Origin: Neckera pumila
Taxonomy: Eukaryota > Streptophyta > Bryopsida > Hypnales > Neckeraceae
Direction of reading: 5' to 3'
Assembly (NCBI GenBank): GCA_963969595.1
Contig: OZ018410.1
Span: 25,610,913-25,674,912 of the forward strand
Length of the DNA stretch: 64,000 bases
A program made the position numbers and the translations under genes. Below are positions 23,097 to 34,599 of this stretch, one piece after another (within the stretch, counting starts at the first letter, position 1; each line of letters starts with the position of its first letter). Below the pieces are notes generated by a model. It saw only the letters and a list, made by a program, of their open reading frames with translations. It did not search any database and had not been told where the DNA came from.

Positions 23097-24690
23097 GCCG
23101 TTGACAACCTCGTCAATGATATTTTGGTTTCTTGTTTCTGTCAGTTCATTCAATTGTTTTTCTCATTGTGCCATTGCCTTGAAGACTGCTCTCCTTACAT
23201 TTTTTTTCGAATCATCAAATCTTCATTATCTATAAGTTGCAAGTTATACCACATCTGCCAAGCCAAATAGCTAGTACAAGGAAATTTGTTAATGAAGCAT
23301 AAATGAGCACCAACCCAAAAATGGGTTACAGCCATCACCTCCACAACTTGATGATAACGCATCCCCTAATACTGAATCTTGAGCTTGAGATGAAACTCCA
23401 ACCGCTCCGGGTCAAACAAGTTTACATTGATTATAATTTGTGCTGTCTGCACATAAACGCCAAAAAATTACAGAAAATTGTTGCTCGAAAGCAAAGCGGA
23501 TCTGTATGAGTGATATGCGTGATTGGTAAAGAAGTTTGCATAAGCATCTACACAATTTTCAAGTGTGTCAAGTAGTCTTTTAATTTGTGACCAATTGTAT
23601 TCAACAGAGTCAGTCAAGGCCATTGGGTTCCACAAGTGACGTCTTGGACATGCACAAAAATGACCATTTGTTGAAATTGCTGGCGGTGGCTGGACTTGCC
23701 AATTTTGGGACCTTCATTTGTAAACTTGATCATACTTTTGCTCCTCCTTCACTGAAATTCCATAATCTTTGACCAACCATTCCAAAGCTTTCCATGAAGG
23801 TATTGAACAGTTTCCTCTTCCATATTATCAAACATGTGATGATACTTGCCTAAAAATGATGAGTGAGCTTTGAACCTTGTATCGGCAATCTCAATGATAC
23901 CCAATCAGCAAGAACAATTGAACAAAAGACTGTGGCGGAAAACAAAACTTGCAAAATTCTTGTGTATCTAGTAAAATCACTTGGCCAAGGCTTGTGTCAA
24001 TGTGTTGTTAGTATGCTGAAGATTAAAAACATAGTGACTATTTGTCAGCTCACCTCTTTGTGTGATACGTTCTCGTTTAGGCAGTCGTCCAAAAATCCAC
24101 AAATTATAGACAATCCAGCTATAATTATCTTGATTGTCTCATTCAAATTATTTAGCTCTTTATCATGTTGACGAAAAAATTCAAAAAGAATATCCTTGGT
24201 TGGAGAAATAATTGAATACTTATCTTCTAGTTGAACGCAATGTCTTTCTTCTGCCGGATAATCAAAGCGCCATTGTATTTGTAGTTGTTTCTTTAATCTA
24301 ACATAATATAATACCACCCAAGCCCCAACATCCGTTATAGGATATATCAATATTGACCAATTATCTCCTCGTGCAAGAATTTTACAAAATAAATTTTATT
24401 GGTTCTCCATTGACCCCGCCAATCTCCATATCTTCTCAAATCTCTTTCAAGAGATAACACCTCTCCTATCTACATTTCTCATCTCAAGGAAATAATCATG
24501 TTGTGATTTATAAGCACAAAAAAGAAAAAAAGATGGTGGAGAATTTAACTATTGCTTCTACAAAGCATTTTTAAATCTAACTATTAATGGCCTCTGTTGC
24601 TCCACTTTGATATGCTATTGATCATTACTTATTGTGAGTAACTGCAAGTCTACCTTCACTGTTTGAATTTCGAACAAACTGTCAATACCT
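23097..24690 (-). pseudogene. Degenerate protein-coding remnant, family unknown
   Basis: On the minus strand, frames of 60-100 codons follow one another (for example 24045-24350, with RLKKQLQIQWRFDYPAEERH and a hydrophobic stretch IIIAGLSIICGFLDD). Stops and frame changes separate them, and no start or splice pattern could be fixed. It adjoins the coiled-coil pseudogene on the same strand and could be part of the same dead gene. I do not recognise the family. Confidence 0.25.
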
Positions 24691-25690
24691 AGTTCATCTT
24701 GGTCTTGTACAACTTGAGGGTCTACCGGTCATTCCATAATAAGGGCTCGCAATAATCTTCAATGTCCTTCAGTTGTTTCTCCAGGGCATCTTTATCAGCC
24801 TTTGCCCGCTTGGTCAGAATTTGATTATTTGTTAAATGGGCCTTAGGTTCCTTCACTTGGCGATCATACTTTGTCTTCCATTCAGCAATGGTAACTTTCA
24901 AATGTTGCTCTTGGCGTTTGATTTGCTACAAATATCCAACTTTAGCTGCCTCCACTGCGTCTTTTTTCCGCTTCATAGTACCTTGAAGAGCAAGAAAATT
25001 TCTCGCTTGCTCCCCCTTAATTTTTAAAAATTTGTCATTTCCAAAGTTAATTGCTCCATCTAGGGTTGGGTTTGTTCTTCTCATTCCAAACATGCTTTCA
25101 ATTCTTGTCAAGTGGTTTGATGTTGTTCTTGATAATTCTTGCATTGTTGTACCAACACTATAAGAAACCCGTGTTTTAGGGGATGTTTTCACTATTTTTT
25201 GGAACGTATTTTTGTGGACATTATAGTTGACAACCCATGTTTTTATGTCAACACTAATGTTCAATAAAACAACTAGATGTTTCATTGAATAGCATTGTTG
25301 ACATAAAAATATGGTTTGTCAACTGTAATGTCTACAAAAATGCGTTCCAAAAAATAGTGAAAACATCCTCTAAAACACGAGTTTCTTATAGTACAAGTCC
25401 TTCTTCACCAACGGGCTATTGCATATATTTCTTGCTATCCATTTGGATGCATGCTTGCCTATCGCTTCTTCTTGACCATTGTTTGCATTTGAGTTGATCC
25501 CTGGACAATTTGTCTTAGAAGAGACAAATGGCCCTCCATCCGTCCTTTGCGTTATAGGTTGTGCAAACAATACTTGCATTTGTGGAGGGCGTGTTAACTC
25601 CGAAATGTAAATAGAGGAGAATAAATAAGAGGTTTCCTTTTCTTCTTCACTATCAGTTCCATGACTTCCATCTTCATGCGGCCAAAAATA
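24691..25690 (-). pseudogene. Coiled-coil protein remnant interrupted by a CACTA-type MITE
   Basis: Minus-strand translation is rich in Gln, Glu and Lys in a heptad-like pattern (KIKGEQARNFLALQGTMKRK; QIKRQEQHLKVTIAEWKTKY; ALEKQLKDIEDYCE), with several stops and at least one frame change. An upstream piece at about 25400-25579 reads GPFVSSKTNCPGINSNANNG. Removing the MITE at 25156-25393 and one CAA duplicate joins the two pieces in an open frame (DLVQQCKNYQEQ). Some stops fall at TGA where Trp (TGG) would be plausible. No family was recognised. Confidence 0.4.
25156..25393. mobile_element. CACTA-type MITE (238 bp) with CAA target duplication
   Basis: Starts CACTATAAGAAACCCGTGTT and ends with the inverse (AACACGAGTTTCTTATAGTA). 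The arms are almost fully complementary over about 110 bp each, leaving a small loop near 25270-25285. CAA occurs directly outside both ends (25153-25155 and 25394-25396), the 3-bp duplication expected of CACTA transposons. No coding capacity, so moved by an element elsewhere. Confidence 0.85.
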
Positions 25691-26880
25691 ATGTGTCCCT
25701 AATTAACCCTTTTCCCCCACCAAGGTACATATCCTGCAATAAAGGCCTCCACTAATGCTACCTACTTATCACTTTGTCAAATACAAAAATTGATTGACAA
25801 ATTGTAGCCATTGCCATAAAAAGTGGAATAGCCTTCTGCACATTCCAACCTGCTGACCCTTATGCTGCTTGATAATTGGGTCCAAAAATATATACCTTAT
25901 CTTTCTTAGTTAGATGTGGCATGTTTTGAATTGATTCTCTTCCCTCTAGAATCTTTAATACTATGGACATTCTCCCTAGGTCAAATTGGCATGCAATGCC
26001 ATCCACTCAAATCTTCTCATTCATTTAAGCATAATTCCTCATACATACAATTATTGTACTTGTTCTTTATTAGGCTTCTTCCAATTTGTCTGCAAAAACT
26101 CCTACAAACCTACTGCTTGAAGCTTTGGACATACTCTTTTCTTTAAGTATTTGCTCTAGAGAAAATTTCTAGGTCCCATTCATATAGAAGTGTTGTTACC
26201 AACTTCTGTCCTACCTTTGGGGCCATCAAAACCTAACAACTTATCTATGAGATCAAACATTCACTTATAAATACTTTATCCACTTAAATTTACTTGCAAG
26301 ACAATTGGTTTTATACTACTATCAAAATTCTCTCTGAGCTCTCAATTTCAGCGCTCCAACTTACATTCTTGGTCACTTTCTCTCTTTGATACACCTTATC
26401 CTTACTTTAGTCAGACCCTTACTGACTCACGAACAAATTGTCTTTTCTTCACTAGAGATCCTCACCATTCTCTTCAGAAGTGCTTTGCTCCTTCATGCTT
26501 CCAATTTGTTTCCAGGATAGAAAATGTTGATATAAATTCTATCACCTTTGACAAATGGAACCTCTTGATATGATTGTGAACCTCATATATAGTCATACGT
26601 TTCAATAGATCATATTCGATTTAATAAATCAAAATCTTTTTGAATTAAAGGAAGTCTAGCAACAAAAGCTATTCTTGAAAACAACTTTATTTAATTTATT
26701 AAATGATACATGTACTAAATTTACAAAATTTAGATGAAAGATAACTTCATTTTCCAACTTTTATTAGTTCAAAGTTTTTTGAAAAAGGTTTTTCTACTAT
26801 GCCAAAATGACCTTCAAAGTCGGTTGGATTTACACACTAATGGAAAACAAAAACCAAATAAATAAAAACTATCTATCTTT
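25691..26880. other. Gene-free stretch
   Basis: No supported coding region. The segment 26640-26830 resembles the right arm of the foldback element at 45234-45630 (shared TTCTACTATGCC-AAATGA), so it is probably an old partial copy of it. Confidence 0.4.
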
Positions 26881-26971
26881 AAGGTCACTTGAAGTTGTAG
26901 GATGGTGTAGTGGTCATAAGGCTTTGCACCTCATATGACCTTTACGCCATCTTACAACTTCAAGTGACCTT
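26881..26971. repeat. 91-bp near-perfect hairpin
   Basis: AAGGTCACTTGAAGTTGTA at the left pairs with TACAACTTCAAGTGACCTT at the right, and the pairing continues inward with a few mismatches (GATGGTGTA/TACGCCATC, GGTCATA/TATGACC). The loop is about AGGCTTTGCACCTCA. The fold resembles a plant microRNA precursor in size, but it may be a tiny MITE; it abuts a TTAA element. Confidence 0.7.
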
Positions 26972-28200
26972 ATCCCCTGTAGGAAAAATTTCAAGCCTCC
27001 AGAAGGCTGCTAAGGAAGTGATTACAGGACCCCTTTGGTGCAATTTCAGAATGAATAAAAAAACATTTTTCTTTAAGAAAATATATATTTTTTTTAAAAT
27101 ATACTAAAAACATAAAAAAAAATGTTTAAAAAATATTCAAAATATAAAAATCTGACATGGCACTACTAGTGCCACGTCTGCACCCAATTTTTAAATATTA
27201 AAAAAATAATTTTATATTTTTTCCATAATTGCACCAGGTGGGTGCCAAACTCGCAGCCTTCTGGAGGGCTGAAATTTTTCCTAATGATTGTTCCTTCGGG
27301 AGACAAATGGGATTTTGAGCAGGTATCTACGGGCTAAAATTTTGTTGTGATTTTCTGAAACCTTTTTGGAAGATAGAAAAACTGCTAAGCTTAGAGGGAA
27401 TATAATTTTTTTTCAATTGATGCTCGGAAAAGAAAGTTATGCCCAAATAAGTTCAAAACAGGGGACGGGGGGTAGCAAAAAAAATTTGGCAATCTTCTTT
27501 TTACTTTTTTTTAACTTTTTTTTCTTATAGATTATATTTTTGTCTATTTTGAAAGCTTTGATTCATTTCATTTGGATTTTTTACGAGAAAGTTATGGACA
27601 ATCTTGTTTTTTAAGCACTTAGAGCATCTTCCTAAAAATAATAACTTGTAGGGTTCATTTCTGAATGTAATTTTAACAGTTTTTCAAAAGAAAAGGTTTG
27701 CAAGGCTTAATTTTTTTGCTAGAAAAATCTCAACATTGGGATTAGTGCTTATTAATTCCATATAAAAGATATTAATACTTTAGATTTTCCTTCTATCTTG
27801 TCCCTACTTCTACTTAACAATTTTTTTAGTAATGAAAATTAAGTTTTTCTGGATTTTATTTTTTCCCTTAGATTTTCAACTCAATTTTCTACTATAAAGA
27901 TCTATAGGTCAAAACTCTGTAGTGCAAGAATTCTAAGTTAAAAATGTTCAATGTCATAAAATCTAATCCCACAATGTGTTGAAAAACTTGTTTTTTTCAC
28001 TTTAAACACAGATATCTTGCAATCTGTGCAGTCAAAAATTCTCAAATTTTTTCCACTCATCCTCATACTAGTTAGGTATAAGATCCTATGGTTAGATATG
28101 CAAAAAAAATAATTTTCAAATTTTTTTAATCTTTGCTATAGAAATGGCAGTTTTGAGTGTTTTTTGGCAGAAAAAATACCTTGGGCCTTGAGGGGGTTAA
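26970..28200 (+). mobile_element. TTAA element, subfamily B, copy 2, split by a family D insertion
   Basis: The left end TTATCCCCT... is cut after about 10 bp by the family D element at 26980-27284. The rest resumes at TGATTGTTCCTTCGGGAGAC, the degenerate form of the B1 palindrome, and runs to GGCCTTGAGGGGGTTAA at 28200. Internal blocks follow the B1 order. Without the insertion it is about 930 bp. Confidence 0.68.
26980..27284. mobile_element. Inverted-repeat element, family D, copy 1
   Basis: About 305 bp. Left end TAGGAAAAATTTCAAGCC then TCCAGAAGGCTGC; right end, reversed, TTAGGAAAAATTTCAGCCC then TCCAGAAGGCTGC. The inside contains TTGGTGCAATTTC and an AT-rich palindromic centre around GGCACTACTAGTGCC. 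It sits inside the terminal repeat of B2. Confidence 0.72.
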
Positions 28201-28818
28201 AGATATAGTAAACATGCCAATCACCGTACAGACAAAGTTCAAATCCTTTTCCACAATAATGTAGAGATTTGCATGCTTTCAAATTTGGCAAGATTGTTAA
28301 TTGTCATGTTAAGATTCACTTTCAAAAACTAGAATGCAAAAAGGTTTCTTTATGAAAAATTTATTGCATTTTAATGGCAATGATGTTAAAATCTAGTCAA
28401 AATTTTCTTGCAGCCCTTTATTGCATAGTGTGTTGTCAATTTGATATTGACAATTTTTAGAGGGTCAATGGCCAAATGTTGCTTTGGTAACCGTGATTTG
28501 CTAAGACCCCTATAATTTCAGATTTGTACCTTACTTTTGAAGTACTTGTCCAATGTCTAGTTTGAAATATTTTTTGTTCCATCTCCATGTTCTTTCCGTT
28601 GCGCTTCCAATACGAGAATTTTCAAATTCTAATTGTCTAGCATTCAAAAGTTAGCTATACCGATACTGGGCCATGTACCGTGACAGCATTGCAGATGGTC
28701 TCATAGAAGTATAGAACACCACTGCATGAACGGATTCATAACATAACCACTCCCAAATCCTGTAACTTATTAGGATACTTGAGCTGGAGTTTGAAAATTT
28801 TAGAGACTCCTTGCCCAT
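28201..28818. other. Spacer between transposon debris and the HOL region
   Basis: AT-rich sequence with no coding region or repeat recognised. Confidence 0.45.
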
Positions 28819-29860
28819 TTGAGACGCCATGAATCAATCACAGGTACCCAGAAGATGAAGTTTCTTCATACATTTCGTCAAACAAAGCAAAGATTACTGA
28901 ACGCGAAGTCAGTGAATTCTGTCAAGGAGAGTGCAAGTTCCATCGGGGCTTCGTGTCAGGACCCACCATCCAGAGGTATGAACCAATTTCCCCCAATCGT
29001 AGGTGAAATCGAGGTTTTACGTATTACTTCCGACGAAGTTGCTGTTGGTTTGTGGTCGTGATTTCGCGAACTAACTTATAAGTGTATATATTTTCAGAGA
29101 AAATTTTGAAAACAAACTGACAGTGGTAAGCCGATTGATCTTTTGCATTTCAAATTCCCGAATTCTTTCTTACGCTGTGGTGGGTATTCATGAATTGAAT
29201 CTCTTAGCTTGTGGGAAGAGACTAGAGGCTTAGAAATTTTCGCATCGTATGTGACGTAGGTTTAGAATTAGGGTTTGTGGTAGCTACTGAAGTGCAATTG
29301 TGGTGCAGTTGCGTGTCGGTGTTGGCAGAAGCGAGAATTCGTGCTACTGGGGTGACTTCTTGGATTGACATGATCAAGAATTTTGTGCTGCAGCACGTCG
29401 TGTGTGCAAATCCAGCGCAAGTGAGGCAACAGACTCCTTCCATTCCAAGGTAAATTCCTTTGGAGATTTATTTTGCATTTCTTTAGAGAATTGAATGTTG
29501 CACTCCTTTGAAGTGCACCTCATCGGTTCAGTTTGACCATGAGCCATGGCTTTTTATTCTCTGCTGTGGGCAAGGGCTTCGAATTTCATGTCCTAGTCAT
29601 ATGTTGGATTTTCGATGACCTAATTTCATGTACATGTGAGCTGATCAATGCGGTTTTGTCTTTCAGGGCATTAGCTTGTGGGAGGACATTAGCATGTCGC
29701 TTTGTTACAAGGCGTAGAGCTTTACAATATCCAACCCTCTTCTATCCGGTTAGTATTTCGTACTTTGTAGTTTCCTTCGAATTGTCTCTTTTTCTTATTC
29801 ATTTCTTGTGGTCTTCGTTGTGTCTTCATCTTCAGACTGATTTCCACTTGGATTGATGAG
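28819..29860 (+). other. Possible unidentified exons upstream of HOL
   Basis: Composition becomes genic. An open frame at 28858-29061 begins MKFLHTFRQTKQRLLNAKSV. A second open stretch at about 29311-29450 (RIRATGVTSWIDMIKNFVLQ) ends at a donor-like AAG/GTAAATTCC. A third begins at a TTTCAG near 29667 (ALACGRTLACRFVTRRRAL). Phases can be made to fit between the second and third, but I recognise no family. It may be a short gene or non-coding leader exons of HOL. Confidence 0.22.
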
Positions 29861-30387
29861 TGACAAGGATGTGGGATGATCCTCTCTGGATCATTGTATG
29901 ATATGGATTCTATGAAGTCCTGCACGAAAATTTTGTTCTTCCAGGTTATAGGGTAGAGGATATTTAGGAATGGGCTTTCATTGGAAGATCGCTTTAGAGC
30001 GATGGAGATATCACTTTGAGCACAGGAACTAATCTCTCTTGAGCTCGAATGTATGATGATATCTTACGCAATGATTCAAAGTAGGAGTTTGTAAACCAAT
30101 GCTGAAGGGACCGAACCCCATTTCTATTTTAAAAATTTTGGCCATAGACATTTAGCCAAGTCATGTTCCACGCCTTCACCCAACTTGCTCATTGAAGGTC
30201 AATTAAGTGTATCAACGAGCTGCTGTTGGTCACACGGGTTAATATTGGAGGCGGGATCAGGTCCTTTGTATCCTTTGTATCCTCTCTTCAAGCGCCTGTC
30301 CATCCGTGAGGGTTCTTTTCAGGAACTTAACCATCGTCTTTTTGTTCTATTCAGGCGAAACCTTTCTTCACCACACTTTCAGCAGCC

Positions 30388-31065
30388 ATGAATTCTTCAA
30401 ACCAGGATCCACCACCGAAGTCAGTCCAGGTATCCCGCATGCGTGAAATAATAGGAACACAACCTCTTCAGAAGGCCTGGGAGCAGCTCTGGAAGGAGGG
30501 CGTCATTCCCTGGGATGGACAGGGCGTCACTCCAGCAGTAGCGCACCTGCTGAAAACCAACCAACTCCGCGACGGCAAGGTTCTCGTCCCCGGTTGTGGC
30601 TCCGGCTACGACGTGGTGGCCATGGGCAGCCCCACCCGCACCGTCACTGGCCTCGACATCTCCATCACCGCCGTCCAACAAGCGCAGCTGTTCGCGGAGA
30701 AGTCCCCGCATGCCCAGTTTGTGCAGTTCCAGAGTGGCGATTTCTTCACCTTTGCTCCTGCGAGCAAATTCGACACGGTGTTTGATTATACTTTTTTCTG
30801 TGCGCTGGATCCGAGCATGAGGCCGCAGTGGGCGGAGAAGATGGCGGAGCTTCTAGCGTTGGATGGGGAGCTGCTTACGCTTATGTTCCCGTTGGATGAA
30901 CATGAAGGAGGACCCCCGTTCTCAGTCTCTTTGGAAGCGTATGAGAAGGTGTTGGCTCCGTGGGGGTTCCGTCTCGTCAGCTGCGATGCGGATGTTCCCA
31001 CTTCGGAAGGACGACGAGGGCTGGAGAAGCTTGCTCGTTGGGAGAGAGTCGTGTCCAAAGCTTAA
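30388..31065 (+). CDS. HOL: Halide/thiol S-adenosylmethionine methyltransferase, HOL type
   Basis: One uninterrupted 225-codon frame. Order: an N-terminal entry (LQKAWEQLWKEGVIPWDGQG), SAM motif I at residues 66-75 (LVPGCGSGYD), the acidic ribose-binding residue D90 in TGLDIS, GDFF at 117-120, the DYTFFCALDP motif at 133-142, and FPLDEHEGGPPF near 167-178. Family knowledge: HARMLESS TO OZONE LAYER enzymes of the TPMT-like group transfer a methyl group from SAM to chloride, bromide, iodide, thiocyanate or bisulfide, making methyl halides or methanethiol in the cytosol. The length matches the plant enzymes. A TTTCAG just before CAGCCATG could end a leader intron. Angiosperm HOL genes have several introns; this one has none and is richer in G+C than its surroundings, so it may be a retrocopy or a lineage with intron loss. 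It appears intact. Confidence 0.9.
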   Translation: MNSSNQDPPPKSVQVSRMREIIGTQPLQKAWEQLWKEGVIPWDGQGVTPAVAHLLKTNQLRDGKVLVPGCGSGYDVVAMGSPTRTVTGLDISITAVQQAQLFAEKSPHAQFVQFQSGDFFTFAPASKFDTVFDYTFFCALDPSMRPQWAEKMAELLALDGELLTLMFPLDEHEGGPPFSVSLEAYEKVLAPWGFRLVSCDADVPTSEGRRGLEKLARWERVVSKA

Positions 31066-32869
31066 GGTAGGACCACCACCCAAATTGCCGTGTAATATAG
31101 TTCCTGTCACTGATAGTCCTGTTGGCGAATGGACGTGGATTTCCAATGCAGCTAAGAATGTGTTATTTGGACACCATATGCAAAATTTATGAAATGCCAA
31201 AGTTCTGTTGTTGGATGTTCTAAAATTGCTTCGTTGACTGTAGGTACGTATTGATTGATGAGGGATATGCTGTACACCAAGCTGAACAGCTGATCAAGTG
31301 GCGCTTTTGAGTCCCTGGTGATGTTGGGTGTCCCTTCCTTATTTATCAAGGTATTCAGTTTCACACACAAGAGTTTAACATGCCTTACAGATTTGGTAGT
31401 GACATAGATTCATTGGAGCGGCTACCTGTATCGATTGCTGACTGAAATGTAAGAAAAAAAAATTCTTTTTAAGGGACTGGACAAAGCAAACTGTTTAGTA
31501 CGAAGTCCTTTCAGATGAAATACAAAATCCTTTCCATACAAGAGCTGGGATTGTCGTCGTGTCTCTTCAAAGCGATTTGTATTGATTCATATTCTTCATC
31601 CTCGGATGCTTCCTTGCTTTCAGCATGAATGTTTTGGGACTTCTTCCTCAACTTCGTACCCCCAAGTGGTGCTTGACGTTAGGGTGCAGGTGTCAGACCT
31701 TGCCAATTCCTGAACCGCTATCTGCAGGTTTTGTTACCAAGTCGGGCACCAAGCCATTCCTCTTTCCTCAAAGTATTAGATCCTTAGTTATAGAATATTG
31801 GAACATGATTCTGAAATCACCCTCTTCTATGAGCCCACTTCGTCCTCCCCGACTAAGAGAATTCATTCGTGGCTCCAATCCATTTCATGCCATCTTCTCT
31901 TGTGGCGCTTCATCAAGGAGACAAATAAGCTTTTAAATGGTGACTCATGAGTTTGAAACGTGTGGTGTCTTCACACTTCGTTGTATGGGATAACGCTGGT
32001 TTCTTTAAAAAGTCTAGGCTTTGTCCGTCCGCACTGTTACGAGAGCACTTTGGGTTTTCTTGTTATAAAGGAATTATGAATATAACCTCTCTTCAAATAA
32101 AGAGTACGGAGTTCTTAGAATGGCTATGTTAGCACTATGGTTTGAAATTCACTGAAATAAAGGGTGATTGCAAAGCTCGACCCAAGAATTCTGCATACAA
32201 GAACAAATTGCAGTTTGTCATTAGTTGAACTTTTGCAACAATCAACACCCCGAAAGATTAGCCGTGTTCTCCAATCCCGAATATTTAGAGTGATTAGTAA
32301 CATAGCCCTTCCCCTACCACATAGTCTGCCTCCCATCTTGCATAGTGAATTTTATGTTGATACAAACCACAGACTTTTATTAATATCACTACTACAATAT
32401 CAATATTAAAGTCATCTACAATATAGAACTTTATGTCACTCTGTAATACCATTCGTGTGAAACTGCATGTAGAAAGACTTCTAAAGACTGCAATTGAGTT
32501 CCTTCAAATCCTTATCATACAAACTAAGGGATGGTTTACATGGGAAGCCCGGTGGACAAGAAAAGTACTAAAAGACAAGAACAATTCCACTGATCATTGG
32601 TGAACATGGAAGTAGGAGAATGAATTCCACCGATATTAGTGCATTCTACACTATAGAAGAAATATAAAATTGTTTTCTATATTTTGGTATCGATGACCGC
32701 ATCCACTACCAATACATATGAGACCCTAATTCTCAATCTGAAGGCATGTGCATGAGATTTATTGTCAGGGACATAAGTAAAAGTTCCTAGATTACCATAG
32801 TCCGGAGAGTTCTGTGGGCCAAATAGTCAATTTTTGTTGGCCTTTTACCCCCCCTCCCCCGGTTATTTT
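31066..32869. other. HOL 3' flank and intergenic spacer
   Basis: Contains the HOL 3'UTR and a segment shared with the right part of the window (31110-31340). Beyond that, short open frames carry no recognisable domain. Confidence 0.45.
31110..31340 (+). repeat. 3'-flank repeat, copy 1
   Basis: Resembles 61665-61895 in the same orientation, with shared blocks such as TCTAAAATTGCTTCGTTGAC versus TCTGAAATTGCTTCTTTGAC, and GTACACC...GATCAAG. Each copy starts shortly downstream of a gene's stop codon (HOL here, the unidentified 505-codon gene there). Confidence 0.6.
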
Positions 32870-33025
32870 AAAAATTGGCCGGAAGTGTGCTGGGAGGTTC
32901 CAAAATTGGCTGGTCCATTTCCTAAGAATTTTTTTTGCTCCCGGTAGCATTGCCGCCATTGTCCAATTCCAGTTGGAAATTTTCCTTGAAAGTCAAAATT
33001 TGTCTGGTTGTAATTTTTTGGGGTT
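32870..33025 (+). repeat. Dispersed ~150-bp repeat, copy 1
   Basis: Shares GGTCCATTTCC-AA--ATTTTTTTT, CCGG, GGAAATT and GGTTGTAA-like blocks with 33660-33806 and 63800-64000. Possibly the tail of a larger repeat that runs off the right edge. No coding content. Confidence 0.5.
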
Positions 33026-33144
33026 TTCTTCTTTATTCTTGAAGTGGTTTTGTTTAGCTTAAAACGGATTCATAAGCATTATCCCTTGCAAGAGTTGAAC
33101 TTGGCATTGCTCCTACCAACTTAGGGCCAGGGATTCAGCCTTCC

Positions 33145-33180
33145 AAAATGCATCGATCCCAAAGAAGGTCGATGCATTTT
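33145..33180. repeat. Short hairpin
   Basis: AAAATGCATCGATCC and GGTCGATGCATTTT form a stem of about 14 bp around a 7-bp loop. Too short to classify; could be part of the neighbouring repeat. Confidence 0.6.
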
Positions 33181-33236
33181 CAGGAGGCTAGTTAGTACAA
33201 CATGCCTACAACATTCACATTTACCAGAATCAAAAC

Positions 33237-33537
33237 ATGATGATCCAAAAAATTGGAGAGAGGAGTGAGAATAAGCCACCATTTACAAGAATCAAACAAC
33301 ATGAGCAAAAAAATGGGGAAAGGAGTGAGAAAAAGCCACCATTTACAAGAATCAAACAACCTGAGCAAAAAAAATGGAGAAAGGAGTGAGAACAAGCCAC
33401 CATTTACAAGAATCAAACAACATGAGCCAAAAAAATGGGGGAGAGGAGTAAAAACAGGCCACCATTTACAAGAATCAAACAACATGAGCCAAAAAAATGG
33501 GGGAGAGGAGTAAAAACAAGCCAACATTTACAAGGCA
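33237..33537 (+). repeat. ~60-bp minisatellite, five units
   Basis: Five tandem units of about 60 bp, each holding GGAGTRARAAYAAGCCACC, ATTTACAAGAATCAAACAAC and ATGAGCMAAAAAAATGG. The units differ by a few bases. Open frames on both strands through it are repeat artefacts. Confidence 0.9.
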
Positions 33538-33659
33538 ACAAATGAATACAAAATTTACTATATAAAAAATTTACTATATAAAAAATTTCCTACAAAGTAT
33601 AATCCCGCCCGGCTAAAAACTGGATTCGTGAATTTTCTGACATGCTCCTAGGGTGGACA

Positions 33660-33806
33660 ACAAAAAGCCGACATATTATTTTCCTAACCGGTCCATTTCC
33701 AAAAATCTTTTTTTTTCATCCGGAACCTCTGCTGAAAGTTTTCTATCTAATCGGAAATTCTCAAAATCAACCGGCTAGGATGTAACTAAATGTTGGTACT
33801 CCTCGT
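33660..33806 (+). repeat. Dispersed ~150-bp repeat, copy 2
   Basis: Closest to the sequence at the right end of the window: TCAAAATCAACCGGCTAGG with TGTAACTAAATG and GTACTCC, against GATTTCAACCAGCTAAC with TGACTAAATG and CGTACTCC. No coding content. Confidence 0.55.
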
Positions 33807-34595
33807 TCATTGCGTCTTACCTTAACTCATCGAGTCCTACTCCATCTCTAGAGCAGCCTATTTAAGGTAAACCAACCTAAAGCTGCCAGCGCTCTATTTC
33901 CGCCATCCTAGTTTTGGCCCCATTTCCGTCACTACAGTCATCCAACTCCACTCACTTTCCCGACAAAATCAGAGCATTGATATCACTAAGACTAATGTGT
34001 CAATTTTTCATTGGTCCATACTTATGTGCTAATAGATACATGGAAGGGTGGTTATGGGTTGTTGGTATGATGTTTATGACTCCAGTCTACAAGTGGTTTT
34101 GTAATTTCAGGGTTGACACTTCAAAAATTCACAGAAATTACAATTTTGATTGAAAAATTATAATTTCACTTGGGTTTGATTTGTGAAACAAGCGCACACC
34201 TCTGAAAAATACATGCCCTTCTTGGAATTGGCCCCAATATACTCAGATTGCAAATCAGGGTGGTAATAGGCTTGTGTACCTTAGAGGTCAGCTGTGGCGT
34301 GTTGCTGTGGGCTGCTCTTTTACCTCAACGGTCCTGCAGTACCTGCAGCAGCTTCGCCATAAAGCCTTTCCATGCACTTGCTCTCACAGCAGGTAGCCAA
34401 ATGCTTGAGTTCCATTCTTCCTCTGCCCCGCGAATTGATTGCTATCTCCGCGAGTTGAAGTTACACCGCGGCCTATGCGCGCGAGCTTGCTGCCCGCCTT
34501 AAGCCCGAGACCACGGACGGAGGCCACATGAACACCGAGCTACGCATTGCTCTTGTGCTTGCGGATCGCATCGTGCTTTTGTCACCAATCGTCGA
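33807..34595. other. Non-coding interval before the tandem repeat
   Basis: Composition rises in G+C after about 34290, but no frame or RNA family is recognised. Confidence 0.4.
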
Positions 34596-34599
34596 TTCT

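Noticed and set aside
33192..33527. 111-codon minus-strand and 86-codon plus-strand repeat proteins
   Set aside because: Both are products of the 60-bp minisatellite; no start context or flanking gene structure.
33237..33537. CRISPR-like array
   Set aside because: Units are directly adjacent with no unique spacers, and the DNA is plant nuclear.
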